In this document: piece by piece, positions 5,235-12,091 of the stretch
Position numbering within the stretch: position 1 is the first letter of the stretch
How the letters are laid out: each line of letters begins with the position of its first letter
Source of the DNA: Aquariibacter sp964433315
GTDB lineage: Bacteria > Pseudomonadota > Gammaproteobacteria > Burkholderiales > Burkholderiaceae_C
NCBI GenBank assembly: GCA_964433315.1
Contig: CAYSQO010000056.1
Location: 1-13,576, forward strand
DNA: 13,576 nt
Reading direction: 5' to 3'
Made by a program: the position numbers and the translations under genes
The notes under the pieces: generated by a model
Told to the model about the DNA's origin: nothing
The model's input: the letters and a program-made list of their open reading frames with translations, nothing else
Database searches by the model: none

Positions 5235-6790
5235 GCCTGCGTCACCTGGTGCTGCTGCTGGGCGACCAGCTCGACCTGGACGGCCCCGCCCTGGACGACT
5301 TCGACCCGGCCCGGGACCGCGTGCTGATGATCGAGGCCCGCGGCGAGGCCGACGGTGTCTGCTGGAGCCACAAGGCCCGCATCGCGCTCTTCCTCAGCGC
5401 GATGCGCCACGCTGCCGAGGCCCTCCGCACCCGCGGCTGGCCGCTGGTCTATCTGCGGCTGGACGAAGCCGCCGGCGCCGCCGACGAGACTGCGCTGGGC
5501 GCCCGCCTGGCGGCCCAGCTGACGCGGCTCAGGCCGCAGGCGCTGGTCGTCACCGAGCCGGGGGAGTGGCGGCTGGCGCGCGACATCGAAGCCGCCGCCC
5601 GCGCCGCCGGCGTGCCGCTGCTGCCGCGCGTCGACCGGCACTTCCTCTGCACCCGGGCCGAGTTCAGCCGCTGGGCGCAGCCCATGAAGGGCAGCCTGCG
5701 CATGGAGTTCTTCTACCGCGAGCAGCGCCGCCGCCACCGCGTGCTGCTCGATGCGGACGGCCAGCCCGAGGGCGGCGCCTGGAACTTCGACGCCGACAAC
5801 CGCAGCGCCTACCCCAAGAGCGGCCCGGGCGCGATCCCGCCGCCCGCCGCCTTCGCGCCCGATGCGATCACCCGCGAAGTCTTCGAGCTGGTCGAACGCC
5901 ACTTCCCCCGGCACCCCGGCCGCCTCGACACCTTCGCCTGGCCGGTCACCCGCGCGCAGGCGCTGGAGGCCCTGGACCGCTTCATCGAACACCGGCTCGC
6001 CCACTTCGGCCCCTACCAGGACGCGATGTGGGACGCCACGCCCTTCGGCTGGCACTCCCTGCTCTCGACCAGCCTGAACCTCAAGCTGCTCGACCCGCGC
6101 GAGGTGATCGCCGCGGCCGAGGCGGCCTACCGCGCGGGCCGCGCGCCGCTGGCGGGGGTGGAGGGCTTCATCCGCCAGATCCTCGGCTGGCGCGAGTTCA
6201 TCCGCGGCGTCTACTGGCGCTTCATGCCCGAGCTGGCCGAGGCCAACCACTACGGCCACCACCGGCCCCTGCCTCGCTGGTGGTGGACCGGCGACACGCA
6301 GATGGCCTGCGCGCGCGACGTGGTCCGCCAGACCCTGGCCCACGGCTACGCCCACCACATCCAGCGCCTGATGGTCACCGGCCTCTTCGCCCTGCTGGCC
6401 GGGCTGGACCCCCAGGCCGTGGCGGCCTGGTACCTGGCCGTCTACGTGGACGCGGTCGAGTGGGTCGAGCTGCCCAACGTCGCGGGCATGGCCCTGTTCG
6501 CCGACGGCGGGCGCTTCACCAGCAAGCCCTACCTGGCCTCGGGGGCCTACATCCAGCGCCAGAGCAACCACTGCAGCACCTGCCGCTACCGGCCGGACCG
6601 CAAGACCGGGCCCGACGCCTGTCCCTACACCGTGCTGTTCTGGGCCTTCCTGGACCGCCACGAGGACGCCCTGGCGGCCCAGCCGCGCACGGCGATGATG
6701 GTGCGCAACCTCCAGCGCCTCGACCCCGAGCAGCGGGCGGCGCTGCGCACCGAGGCGGCGGACCTGCTCGACCGGCTCGACACGCTCTGA
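5231..6790 (+). CDS. FeS-BCP/PhrB-type cryptochrome/photolyase family protein
   Basis: The 519-residue flavoprotein is of the iron-sulfur bacterial cryptochrome/photolyase class (Agrobacterium PhrB, Rhodobacter CryB). PhrB repairs (6-4) photoproducts in light with FAD, a ribolumazine antenna and a [4Fe-4S] cluster. The N-terminal alpha/beta domain opens with LVLLLGDQLD. The four cluster cysteines are present as C360, C448, C451 and C464, with the same spacing as C350, C438, C441 and C454 of PhrB. YAHHIQRLMVTG contains H375-H376, matching the active-site His365-His366 pair. The FAD-pocket segments WREFIRGVYW and YVDAVEWVELPNV are intact. The ATG overlaps the DUF2256 stop and has AAGG six bases upstream. 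It is the last gene of the regulator operon, so light-controlled expression is likely. A pure signalling role (CryB-like) remains possible. Confidence 0.95.
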   Translation: MSLRHLVLLLGDQLDLDGPALDDFDPARDRVLMIEARGEADGVCWSHKARIALFLSAMRHAAEALRTRGWPLVYLRLDEAAGAADETALGARLAAQLTRLRPQALVVTEPGEWRLARDIEAAARAAGVPLLPRVDRHFLCTRAEFSRWAQPMKGSLRMEFFYREQRRRHRVLLDADGQPEGGAWNFDADNRSAYPKSGPGAIPPPAAFAPDAITREVFELVERHFPRHPGRLDTFAWPVTRAQALEALDRFIEHRLAHFGPYQDAMWDATPFGWHSLLSTSLNLKLLDPREVIAAAEAAYRAGRAPLAGVEGFIRQILGWREFIRGVYWRFMPELAEANHYGHHRPLPRWWWTGDTQMACARDVVRQTLAHGYAHHIQRLMVTGLFALLAGLDPQAVAAWYLAVYVDAVEWVELPNVAGMALFADGGRFTSKPYLASGAYIQRQSNHCSTCRYRPDRKTGPDACPYTVLFWAFLDRHEDALAAQPRTAMMVRNLQRLDPEQRAALRTEAADLLDRLDTL

Positions 6791-6800
6791 GGCCGGGCCG

Positions 6801-6815
6801 GCCCCGCGCAGGGGC
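6801..6815 (+). terminator. weak hairpin after the photolyase gene
   Basis: GCCCC (6801-6805), five bases, GGGGC (6811-6815), starting ten bases after the photolyase stop. Only TT follows, so if it ends transcription it is a poor intrinsic terminator. It marks the likely end of the regulator operon ahead of a new promoter-like -10. Confidence 0.3.
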
Positions 6816-6844
6816 TTCATGAACGACTTGTCACGCGCCCCGCC

Positions 6845-6868
6845 TAAAATTCGAGCAGCCGAAAAGGA
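6845..6868 (+). promoter_or_regulatory. -10-like element and Shine-Dalgarno for the ferritin-like gene
   Basis: TAAAAT (6845-6850) matches five of six -10 bases. No good -35 sits at normal spacing; a TTGTCA (6828-6833) is only 11 bases away. AAGGA (6864-6868) lies six bases before the ATG at 6875 and is a clear ribosome binding site. The gene probably has its own short-leader promoter rather than depending only on read-through from the photolyase. Confidence 0.45.
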
Positions 6869-6874
6869 TTGCCC

Positions 6875-7741
6875 ATGCTTTACCCCGAACTTTTCAAGCA
6901 GCTCGAAGCCGTCCGCTGGAACATGGACACCGACATCCCCTGGGATCGCTTCGATGCCAGCCTGCTCACTGACGAGCAGGCCCAGACCATCAAGATGAAC
7001 GCGATCACCGAGTGGGCGGCCCTGCCGGCCACCGAGATGTTCCTGCGCGACAACCGCGACGACAGCGACTTCAGCGCCTTCATGTCGGTCTGGTTCTTCG
7101 AAGAGCAGAAGCACTCGCTGGTGCTGATGGAGTACCTCAAGCGCTTCCGCCCGGACCTGGTGCCCACCGAGGCCGAGCTCCACGAGGTGCGCTTCGACTT
7201 CGATCCGGCCCCCGCGCTGGAGACCCTGATGCTGCATTTCTGCGGCGAGATCCGCCTCAACCACTGGTACCGCCGCGCGGCCGAGTGGCACACCGAGCCG
7301 GTCATCAAGGCCATCTACGAGACCCTGGCCCGCGACGAGGCCCGCCATGGCGGCGCCTACCTGCGCTACATGAAGCGGGCGATGCAGAAGTTCGGCGACG
7401 AGGCCAAGGCCGCCTTCGCCAAGGTCGGCGTGCTCATGGCCAGCGCCCGGCGCACGGCCCAGGCCCTGCACCCGACCAATCTGCACGTCAGCGAGAAGCT
7501 CTTTCCGCGCGACACCGTGCAGAGCCGCCTGCCCGACCCGGAGTGGCTGGAGCAGTGGCTGGACAAGCAGATCCAGTTCGACGCGGTCTGGGAGAACAAG
7601 GTGGTCGAGCGCATCCTCCACAACCTCAGCCTGCTGATGGAGCGCAGCTTCTCCACCGTGCAGGAGCTCAACCGCTTCCGCAAGGAAGTCAGCCAGCGTG
7701 TCGTCGCCGCGACGCCCGGGCGGGCGCAGCCGGCGGCCTGA
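6875..7741 (+). CDS. ferritin-like diiron protein
   Basis: The 288-residue, mostly helical protein carries paired diiron motifs: E46 (or E54) in the first long helix, E77-Q-K-H80 in FFEEQKH, E125 in HFCGEIRLNHWY, and E155-A-R-H158 in LARDEARHGGAYL. This E...ExxH...E...ExxH order is that of ferritin-like non-haem diiron oxidases and resembles soluble acyl-ACP desaturases (EExxH and DExRHG). It is not classic iron-storage ferritin, which is shorter. The substrate is unknown; oxidation or desaturation of a lipid chain would fit its position next to a lipid-modification locus but is inference. The ATG at 6875 has an AAGGA six bases upstream; a TTG two codons earlier is less likely. The C-terminal tail is basic and Ala-rich. 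Confidence 0.82.
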   Translation: MLYPELFKQLEAVRWNMDTDIPWDRFDASLLTDEQAQTIKMNAITEWAALPATEMFLRDNRDDSDFSAFMSVWFFEEQKHSLVLMEYLKRFRPDLVPTEAELHEVRFDFDPAPALETLMLHFCGEIRLNHWYRRAAEWHTEPVIKAIYETLARDEARHGGAYLRYMKRAMQKFGDEAKAAFAKVGVLMASARRTAQALHPTNLHVSEKLFPRDTVQSRLPDPEWLEQWLDKQIQFDAVWENKVVERILHNLSLLMERSFSTVQELNRFRKEVSQRVVAATPGRAQPAA

Positions 7742-7755
7742 GCCGGCGGGCGGGA

Positions 7756-7761
7756 CACAAT
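7756..7761 (+). promoter_or_regulatory. -10-like element very close to the rfaE2 start
   Basis: CACAAT lies seven bases before the ATG at 7769, the distance at which a transcript would begin at or next to the start codon. No SD is visible between the ferritin-like stop (7741) and this ATG. The -35 side is pure GC-rich sequence without a clear hexamer, so the element is only a candidate. Confidence 0.3.
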
Positions 7762-7768
7762 CCGCGGC

Positions 7769-8263
7769 ATGCCTGACACCGCCGCCCCGCTGCCCGACTT
7801 CCTCGACAAGCTCTGTCCGCGCGAGGCCCTTCGCGAGCGGCTTGCGGCACTGCCCCGGCCGGTGGTCTTCACCAACGGCGTCTTCGACATCCTGCACCGC
7901 GGCCACGTGCAGTACCTGGCCCAGGCCCGCGCGCTCGGCGCCAGTCTGGTGATGGGCCTCAACAGCGATGCCTCGGCCCGCCTGCTGGGCAAGGGGCCGG
8001 ACCGGCCCATCAACGGCGAGGCCGACCGGGCCACCGTGCTGGCGGCGCTGGAGAGCATCAGCCTGGTCACCCTGTTCGACGAGCAGACCCCGCTGGCGCT
8101 GCTGGAGATCGTCCGTCCCGACCTCTACGTCAAGGGCGGCGACTACGACATCGAGACCCTGGCCGAGACCACCCTGGTCCGCAGCTGGGGCGGTGACGCC
8201 CGGGCCCTGCCCTTCCTGGAAGGCCGCTCGACCACCTCGCTGATCCGCCGCATCCGCGGCTGA
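7769..8263 (+). CDS. rfaE2: D-glycero-beta-D-manno-heptose 1-phosphate adenylyltransferase
   Basis: The 164-residue protein is a single-domain nucleotidyltransferase that makes ADP-D-glycero-beta-D-manno-heptose from the heptose 1-phosphate and ATP, the step before epimerisation to the heptose used in the lipopolysaccharide inner core. It shows VVFTNGVFDILHRGHVQYL (32-50) with the HxGH ATP site at H43-R-G-H46, the RPDLYVKGGDY block, and the C-terminal GRSTTSLI (152-159) matching the ISTTxxI-type motif. It corresponds to the C-terminal half of the fused E. coli HldE; here the kinase half is absent and presumably encoded elsewhere. The gene starts 27 bases after the ferritin-like gene and converges on the rhombosortase gene. 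Confidence 0.93.
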   Translation: MPDTAAPLPDFLDKLCPREALRERLAALPRPVVFTNGVFDILHRGHVQYLAQARALGASLVMGLNSDASARLLGKGPDRPINGEADRATVLAALESISLVTLFDEQTPLALLEIVRPDLYVKGGDYDIETLAETTLVRSWGGDARALPFLEGRSTTSLIRRIRG

Positions 8264-8267
8264 GACT

Positions 8268-8284
8268 GGCGCGCGCGGCGCGCT
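8268..8284. terminator. GC-only hairpin between convergent genes, possible two-way terminator
   Basis: GCGCGC (8269-8274), a three-base loop, and GCGCGC (8278-8283) fill the 20-base gap between the convergent rfaE2 and rhombosortase stops. A wider dyad, GCTGAG (8259-8264) with CTCAGC (8283-8288), contains both stop codons. There is no T-run on either strand, so intrinsic termination would be weak. Confidence 0.35.
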
Positions 8285-8997
8285 CAGCGCCGCATCGTCG
8301 CCAGCAGCAGGGCCAGCAGGGCGCCCAGGCCGGCCCCCCAGGCGTGGGCGGCGACGACGACGGGGAAGTCCCACTCGCTGCTGTCGCTCATGGGCCCGCG
8401 CCATGGCGTCTCCAGCCCGATCTTCAGCAGCAGGCCCAGCGCCAGCGCCAGGCCGATGCGGCGCAGCGCGCGCGGCTGTTCGAGCCCGGTGATCATTCGC
8501 ACCGCCATCACCGCTACGCCCGCGTGCAGCACCCCGGACAGGCCGGCGTAGTGCTGCAGCAGCGGCGCGTGCACCAGCAGGGCCAGGTGCGTGGCCGGCC
8601 AGGCCAGGCTCCAGGCGACGACGGCGCCGCGGTTCACCCGTCCGGCCCAGCCCAGGGCGCCCACCAGCAGGCCGCCGATCAGGTTGACGCTGAGGTGGTC
8701 CGGGGCCAGGTGCACCCAGGCGGCGCTCCACAGCCGCCAGGGCTCGTCCAGCACGACGCTGGCCTGCCAGGCCAGGGTGGCGTCGGACAGCCGGTCCAGC
8801 CGCGGCGAGCCGCCGATCAGCAGGGCCGGCAGCAGCAGCAGCGCGCACATCATCAGCCACAGCGTCAGGGCGGCCCGGGCGCCGCCGTCGCGCCGGGGCG
8901 GGGTCTCGGGCGCGACGCCGCCGGCCGTGCGCGGCCGGAAATGGGCGGTGATGCCGGCGCCCCGGCGCCGTGCCGGGGCGGAGACCGGTGGGCTCAT
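8284..8997 (-). CDS. rrtA: rhombosortase-like rhomboid intramembrane serine protease
   Basis: The 237-residue membrane protein has the rhomboid catalytic pattern: H101-LSV-N105 in the oxyanion helix, GLSG with S154 as nucleophile (GLSGVLHAG, 152-160), and H218 in the last membrane segment (VVVAAHAWGAGLG). The extra His158 after GLSG and the PVVVAAH form are characteristic of rhombosortase, which cleaves the GlyGly-CTERM tail of exported proteins in the inner membrane. About six hydrophobic segments run from residue 44 to the end. The first 43 residues are Arg/Pro-rich and unusual. The ATG at 8997 overlaps the glnE stop (ATGA), implying translational coupling with glnE although the functions look unrelated. 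No GlyGly-CTERM substrate is visible in the window. An ordinary rhomboid protease is the alternative. Confidence 0.85.
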   Translation of the reverse strand: MSPPVSAPARRRGAGITAHFRPRTAGGVAPETPPRRDGGARAALTLWLMMCALLLLPALLIGGSPRLDRLSDATLAWQASVVLDEPWRLWSAAWVHLAPDHLSVNLIGGLLVGALGWAGRVNRGAVVAWSLAWPATHLALLVHAPLLQHYAGLSGVLHAGVAVMAVRMITGLEQPRALRRIGLALALGLLLKIGLETPWRGPMSDSSEWDFPVVVAAHAWGAGLGALLALLLATMRR

Positions 8998-11900
8998 GCG
9001 GTGGCGGTCCCGCGCGTCGGGCCGAAGACGGCGGCCAGCAGGGCGCGCACGGCCGCCTGCTCGTGGGCCAAGTCGCTGGCCTCGAAGCGGGTCGAGGCCT
9101 CGTCGAGCCGGGCACGGTGCTGCACCTGGCGCAGGCGGCGGTAGGCGGCCGCGGCCGCTTCGCCGACCCCGCGAGGCAGCAGGCCGGCGACTTCGGCGCG
9201 CTGCAGCAGGGCGATGTTGCCGGCGTCGTCCTGCAGCGTCGCATGCTGGGCGCTGTGGGCCAGCACCAGGTACTGCACCGCGAACTCGACGTCCATCATG
9301 CCGCCGGGGCTCTGCTTGAGGTCGTAGCGCCCGGCCGGCACCGGGTGGGCGGCCTGCACGCGCTCGCGCATCGCGGTGATCTCGCCGGCCAGGGCCCGGG
9401 CGTCGCGCGGCGCGGCGATCACGCTGCGTCGCACGGCCTCGACCCGTGCGGCCAGGCCGGGGTCGCCGGCGCACCAGCGGGCGCGGGTGATGGCCTGATG
9501 CTCCCAGGTCCAGGCGGTGTTGCTGCCGCGCTGGGTCTGGTAGCGCTCGAAGGCCTCGACCGAGGTCACCAGCAGGCCGGAGTTGCCGTTGGGCCGCAGC
9601 GCGGTGTCGATGTCGAACAGCTCGCCCTCGGCCGTGCGCAGGGTCAGCCAGGTGATCAGCTTGCGGACGAAGGCGGCGTAGACCTCGGCCGCGGTGTCGG
9701 CGTCGGGCTCGTCGGCCGGGTCGAAGAGGAAGACGACGTCGAGGTCGCTGCCGTAGCCCAGCTCCTTGCCGCCGAGCTTGCCGTAGGCGACCACCGCGAA
9801 GCGCGGCCGTTCGGGCCGCGCCAGCCGCAGCCGCGGCTTGAAGATCTGCCAGCTCCAGCGGATGGCGACGTCCAGCGTCGCGTCGGCCAGGGCCGAGAGG
9901 TCGTCGGCCACCTGCTCGATGCTGAGCAGGCCCTCCACGTCGCGCACCAGGGTGCGGAAGACCTCGGCATGGTGCGCGCGCCGCAGGGTGTCGAGCAGGG
10001 CCTCCTCGCTGGCCTCGCCGCCGCGCGTCCAGGCGTCGTGGCGGTCCTGCATCTCGCGCAGGAAGGCGCCGCGGTCGAAGCGGCCGGCCATCAGGCGCGG
10101 GTCGGCCAGTTCGTCGATCACGCCCGGATGCTTCATCAGGTAGCGCATCGGCCAGCGCGCCAGGCCCAGCAGGCGCAGCAGCCGGGTCAGGACCTCGGGC
10201 CGCTCGGCCAGCAGGGCCAGGTAGCTCTCGCGGCGCAGCAGCGGCTCGATCCAGTCGATGAAGCGCAGCACGGCCGACTCGGGGATGGTGGCCTGCGGCG
10301 TGGCCACCAGGTTCGCGCGCTCGCCCTCGGCCGGTGCCGCCTCGGGGACGCTGGCCGGTCCGTGGCCGCTGACGCTGGGGCAGATCTCCGCCGTGCCCCC
10401 GCCGCCGATGCAGCGCGCGGCCCGGGCGATCAGCATGGCCAGACGCAGCTTGCTCTCGTCGCGCAGCAGGGCCACGCGCGGGCTGGCGGCGAAGCTGCGC
10501 ACCCGTTCGGCCAGCGCGGCCGGCAGCTTCTCGGCGAAGCCGGGCGCATCCACCGGCAGGGGCGGACCACCGCAGTTGCGGCAGCCGCCGGCACCACCGC
10601 CGGCGGCCGGGCTGCGGCCGTCGTGCAGCAGGGCGTCGAACTCGTTGGCGACGAACTCGCGGTGCGCGACCAGGCCTTCGAGCAGCTCGCAGGCATCGGC
10701 CGTGCAGCGCAGGCCCATGCTGCGGCCGATCCAGGCCAGGTCCTCGTCGGCCGTCGGCAGCAGCTGGGTCTGCTGGTCGTCGAGGTACTGGATGCGGTGC
10801 TCGACGCGGCGCAGGAAGGTGTAGGCCTCGCCCAGGCGGCGCGCGGTCTCGGCCGGCATCAGGCCTACGGTGACCAGGCGTTCCAGGGCCGTCAGGGTGC
10901 TGCGCGTGCGCAGCTCGGGGAACTGGCCGCCGCGCACCACCTGCAGCAGCTGAACGATGAACTCGATCTCGCGGATGCCGCCGCGCGAGAGCTTCACGTC
11001 GTTGGCCCGCTGCGGGCGGCCGGCGGCACGGCGCGCCGCCTCGTCGCGCACCTTGCGGTGCAGCTGGCGCAGGCCCTCGAAGACGCCGTAGTCCAGGTAG
11101 CGCCGGAACACGAAGGGCACGACGACCTCGCGCAGCGCGAGCGGGCCGTCGCCGCAGTCGGCCACGGCCGGGGCCACCACCCGGCTCTTGAGCCAGGCGA
11201 AGCGCTCCCACTCGCGGCCCTGCACCAGGAAGTACTCCTCCAGCATCGCCAGGCTGACCACGGCCGGCCCCGAGTTGCCGTTGGGCCGCAGCGCCAGGTC
11301 GACCCGGAAGACGAAGCCGTCTTCCGTGGTCTCGCCGATCAGGGTGTAGAGCTGGCGTGCGACCGAGGCGTAGTACTCGTGGTGGCTCAGCACGCCGCCG
11401 CCGTCGGGGCGGCCGGTGGTCTGGCCGTCCTCGTCGTAGACGTAGATCAGGTCGATGTCGCTGGAGACGTTGAGCTCGCGTCCGCCCAGCTTGCCCATGC
11501 CGATCACCCAGAAGGCCGAGCGGCTGCCGTCGGCACGGCGGGGCATGCCGTGGCGCGCATCGTGGTCGGCCAGGGCCTGGGCCAGCGCGCGCTGCAGGGC
11601 GACCTCGGCCAGCGTGCTCATCGTCTGGGTGACGGCCTGCAGCGATCCGTCCTGCTCGGTGTCCAGCACCACCAGGCGCTCCAGCACCAGCTGGCGGGTG
11701 ATGCGCAGCGCGGCGGCCAGGCCGTGGCCGGCCGCCAGCAGCTGGTCGATCAGGGCCTGCAGCGTGGCCGCCTCGGGCCAGCCGGGCGGCAGCTGCTCGC
11801 GCAGGGACGCGTAGCGGCGATGGATGCGCTGCACGAAGCGCGAGTGCAGGGCGATGCCGTCGCGGGCGATCGGCGCTGCAGCGTGGGGGTTGAAGCCCAT
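8994..11900 (-). CDS. glnE: bifunctional glutamine synthetase adenylyltransferase/deadenylyltransferase
   Basis: The 968-residue protein adenylylates and deadenylylates glutamine synthetase in response to PII protein and glutamine. It has the expected two nucleotidyltransferase domains. The N-terminal adenylyl-removing domain has GMGKLGGRELNVSSDIDL (G134 onward, metal-binding D148 and D150). The C-terminal adenylylating domain has AYGKLGGKELGYGSDLDVVF (from 705, D719 and D721). The length is close to the E. coli enzyme (946). The start ATG at 11900 has no strong SD. A Gly/Ala-rich linker between the two halves contains C440-R-N-C443, which I do not recall as a family feature. The gene overlaps the rhombosortase gene at its end and faces a YhdP-family gene, an arrangement I recall from Burkholderiales. 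Confidence 0.96.
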   Translation of the reverse strand: MGFNPHAAAPIARDGIALHSRFVQRIHRRYASLREQLPPGWPEAATLQALIDQLLAAGHGLAAALRITRQLVLERLVVLDTEQDGSLQAVTQTMSTLAEVALQRALAQALADHDARHGMPRRADGSRSAFWVIGMGKLGGRELNVSSDIDLIYVYDEDGQTTGRPDGGGVLSHHEYYASVARQLYTLIGETTEDGFVFRVDLALRPNGNSGPAVVSLAMLEEYFLVQGREWERFAWLKSRVVAPAVADCGDGPLALREVVVPFVFRRYLDYGVFEGLRQLHRKVRDEAARRAAGRPQRANDVKLSRGGIREIEFIVQLLQVVRGGQFPELRTRSTLTALERLVTVGLMPAETARRLGEAYTFLRRVEHRIQYLDDQQTQLLPTADEDLAWIGRSMGLRCTADACELLEGLVAHREFVANEFDALLHDGRSPAAGGGAGGCRNCGGPPLPVDAPGFAEKLPAALAERVRSFAASPRVALLRDESKLRLAMLIARAARCIGGGGTAEICPSVSGHGPASVPEAAPAEGERANLVATPQATIPESAVLRFIDWIEPLLRRESYLALLAERPEVLTRLLRLLGLARWPMRYLMKHPGVIDELADPRLMAGRFDRGAFLREMQDRHDAWTRGGEASEEALLDTLRRAHHAEVFRTLVRDVEGLLSIEQVADDLSALADATLDVAIRWSWQIFKPRLRLARPERPRFAVVAYGKLGGKELGYGSDLDVVFLFDPADEPDADTAAEVYAAFVRKLITWLTLRTAEGELFDIDTALRPNGNSGLLVTSVEAFERYQTQRGSNTAWTWEHQAITRARWCAGDPGLAARVEAVRRSVIAAPRDARALAGEITAMRERVQAAHPVPAGRYDLKQSPGGMMDVEFAVQYLVLAHSAQHATLQDDAGNIALLQRAEVAGLLPRGVGEAAAAAYRRLRQVQHRARLDEASTRFEASDLAHEQAAVRALLAAVFGPTRGTATA

Positions 11901-12091
11901 GGGGCGTTCAGCTCTGTGCTAGGGTGATTGGGCTCAGGACCGCCGTCGGACGGACCCGGTGGCCGGCGGGATGGGGCGGTGCCCGATCGTTCCAGTCCGG
12001 CGCGTCGGGCCGGAACCAGCAGGATTCGGGCCGCTCGGAGGCCCCATGGCCCGGGTGACCTGCCCACCGCCTGCGGCGCCCTCTCTCCGTC
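11901..12091. promoter_or_regulatory. 191-base divergent intergenic region between glnE and the YhdP-family gene
   Basis: This gap must hold the promoters of both genes. I see no consensus promoter pair. The lowest-GC stretch (about 11905-11938) is next to glnE. A short perfect dyad, CCGTC-G-GACGG (11943-11953), sits beyond it. The bases just before the ATG at 12092 are pyrimidine-rich, so that gene has no recognisable SD. Confidence 0.4.

Noticed and set aside
4862..9244. A 1460-codon minus-strand open frame
   Set aside because: It crosses the photolyase, ferritin-like and rfaE2 genes, all of which have catalytic motifs on the plus strand. It is a mirror of their codon bias.
8970..11927. 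A 985-codon plus-strand open frame
   Set aside because: It is antisense to glnE, whose two nucleotidyltransferase motifs are intact on the minus strand.
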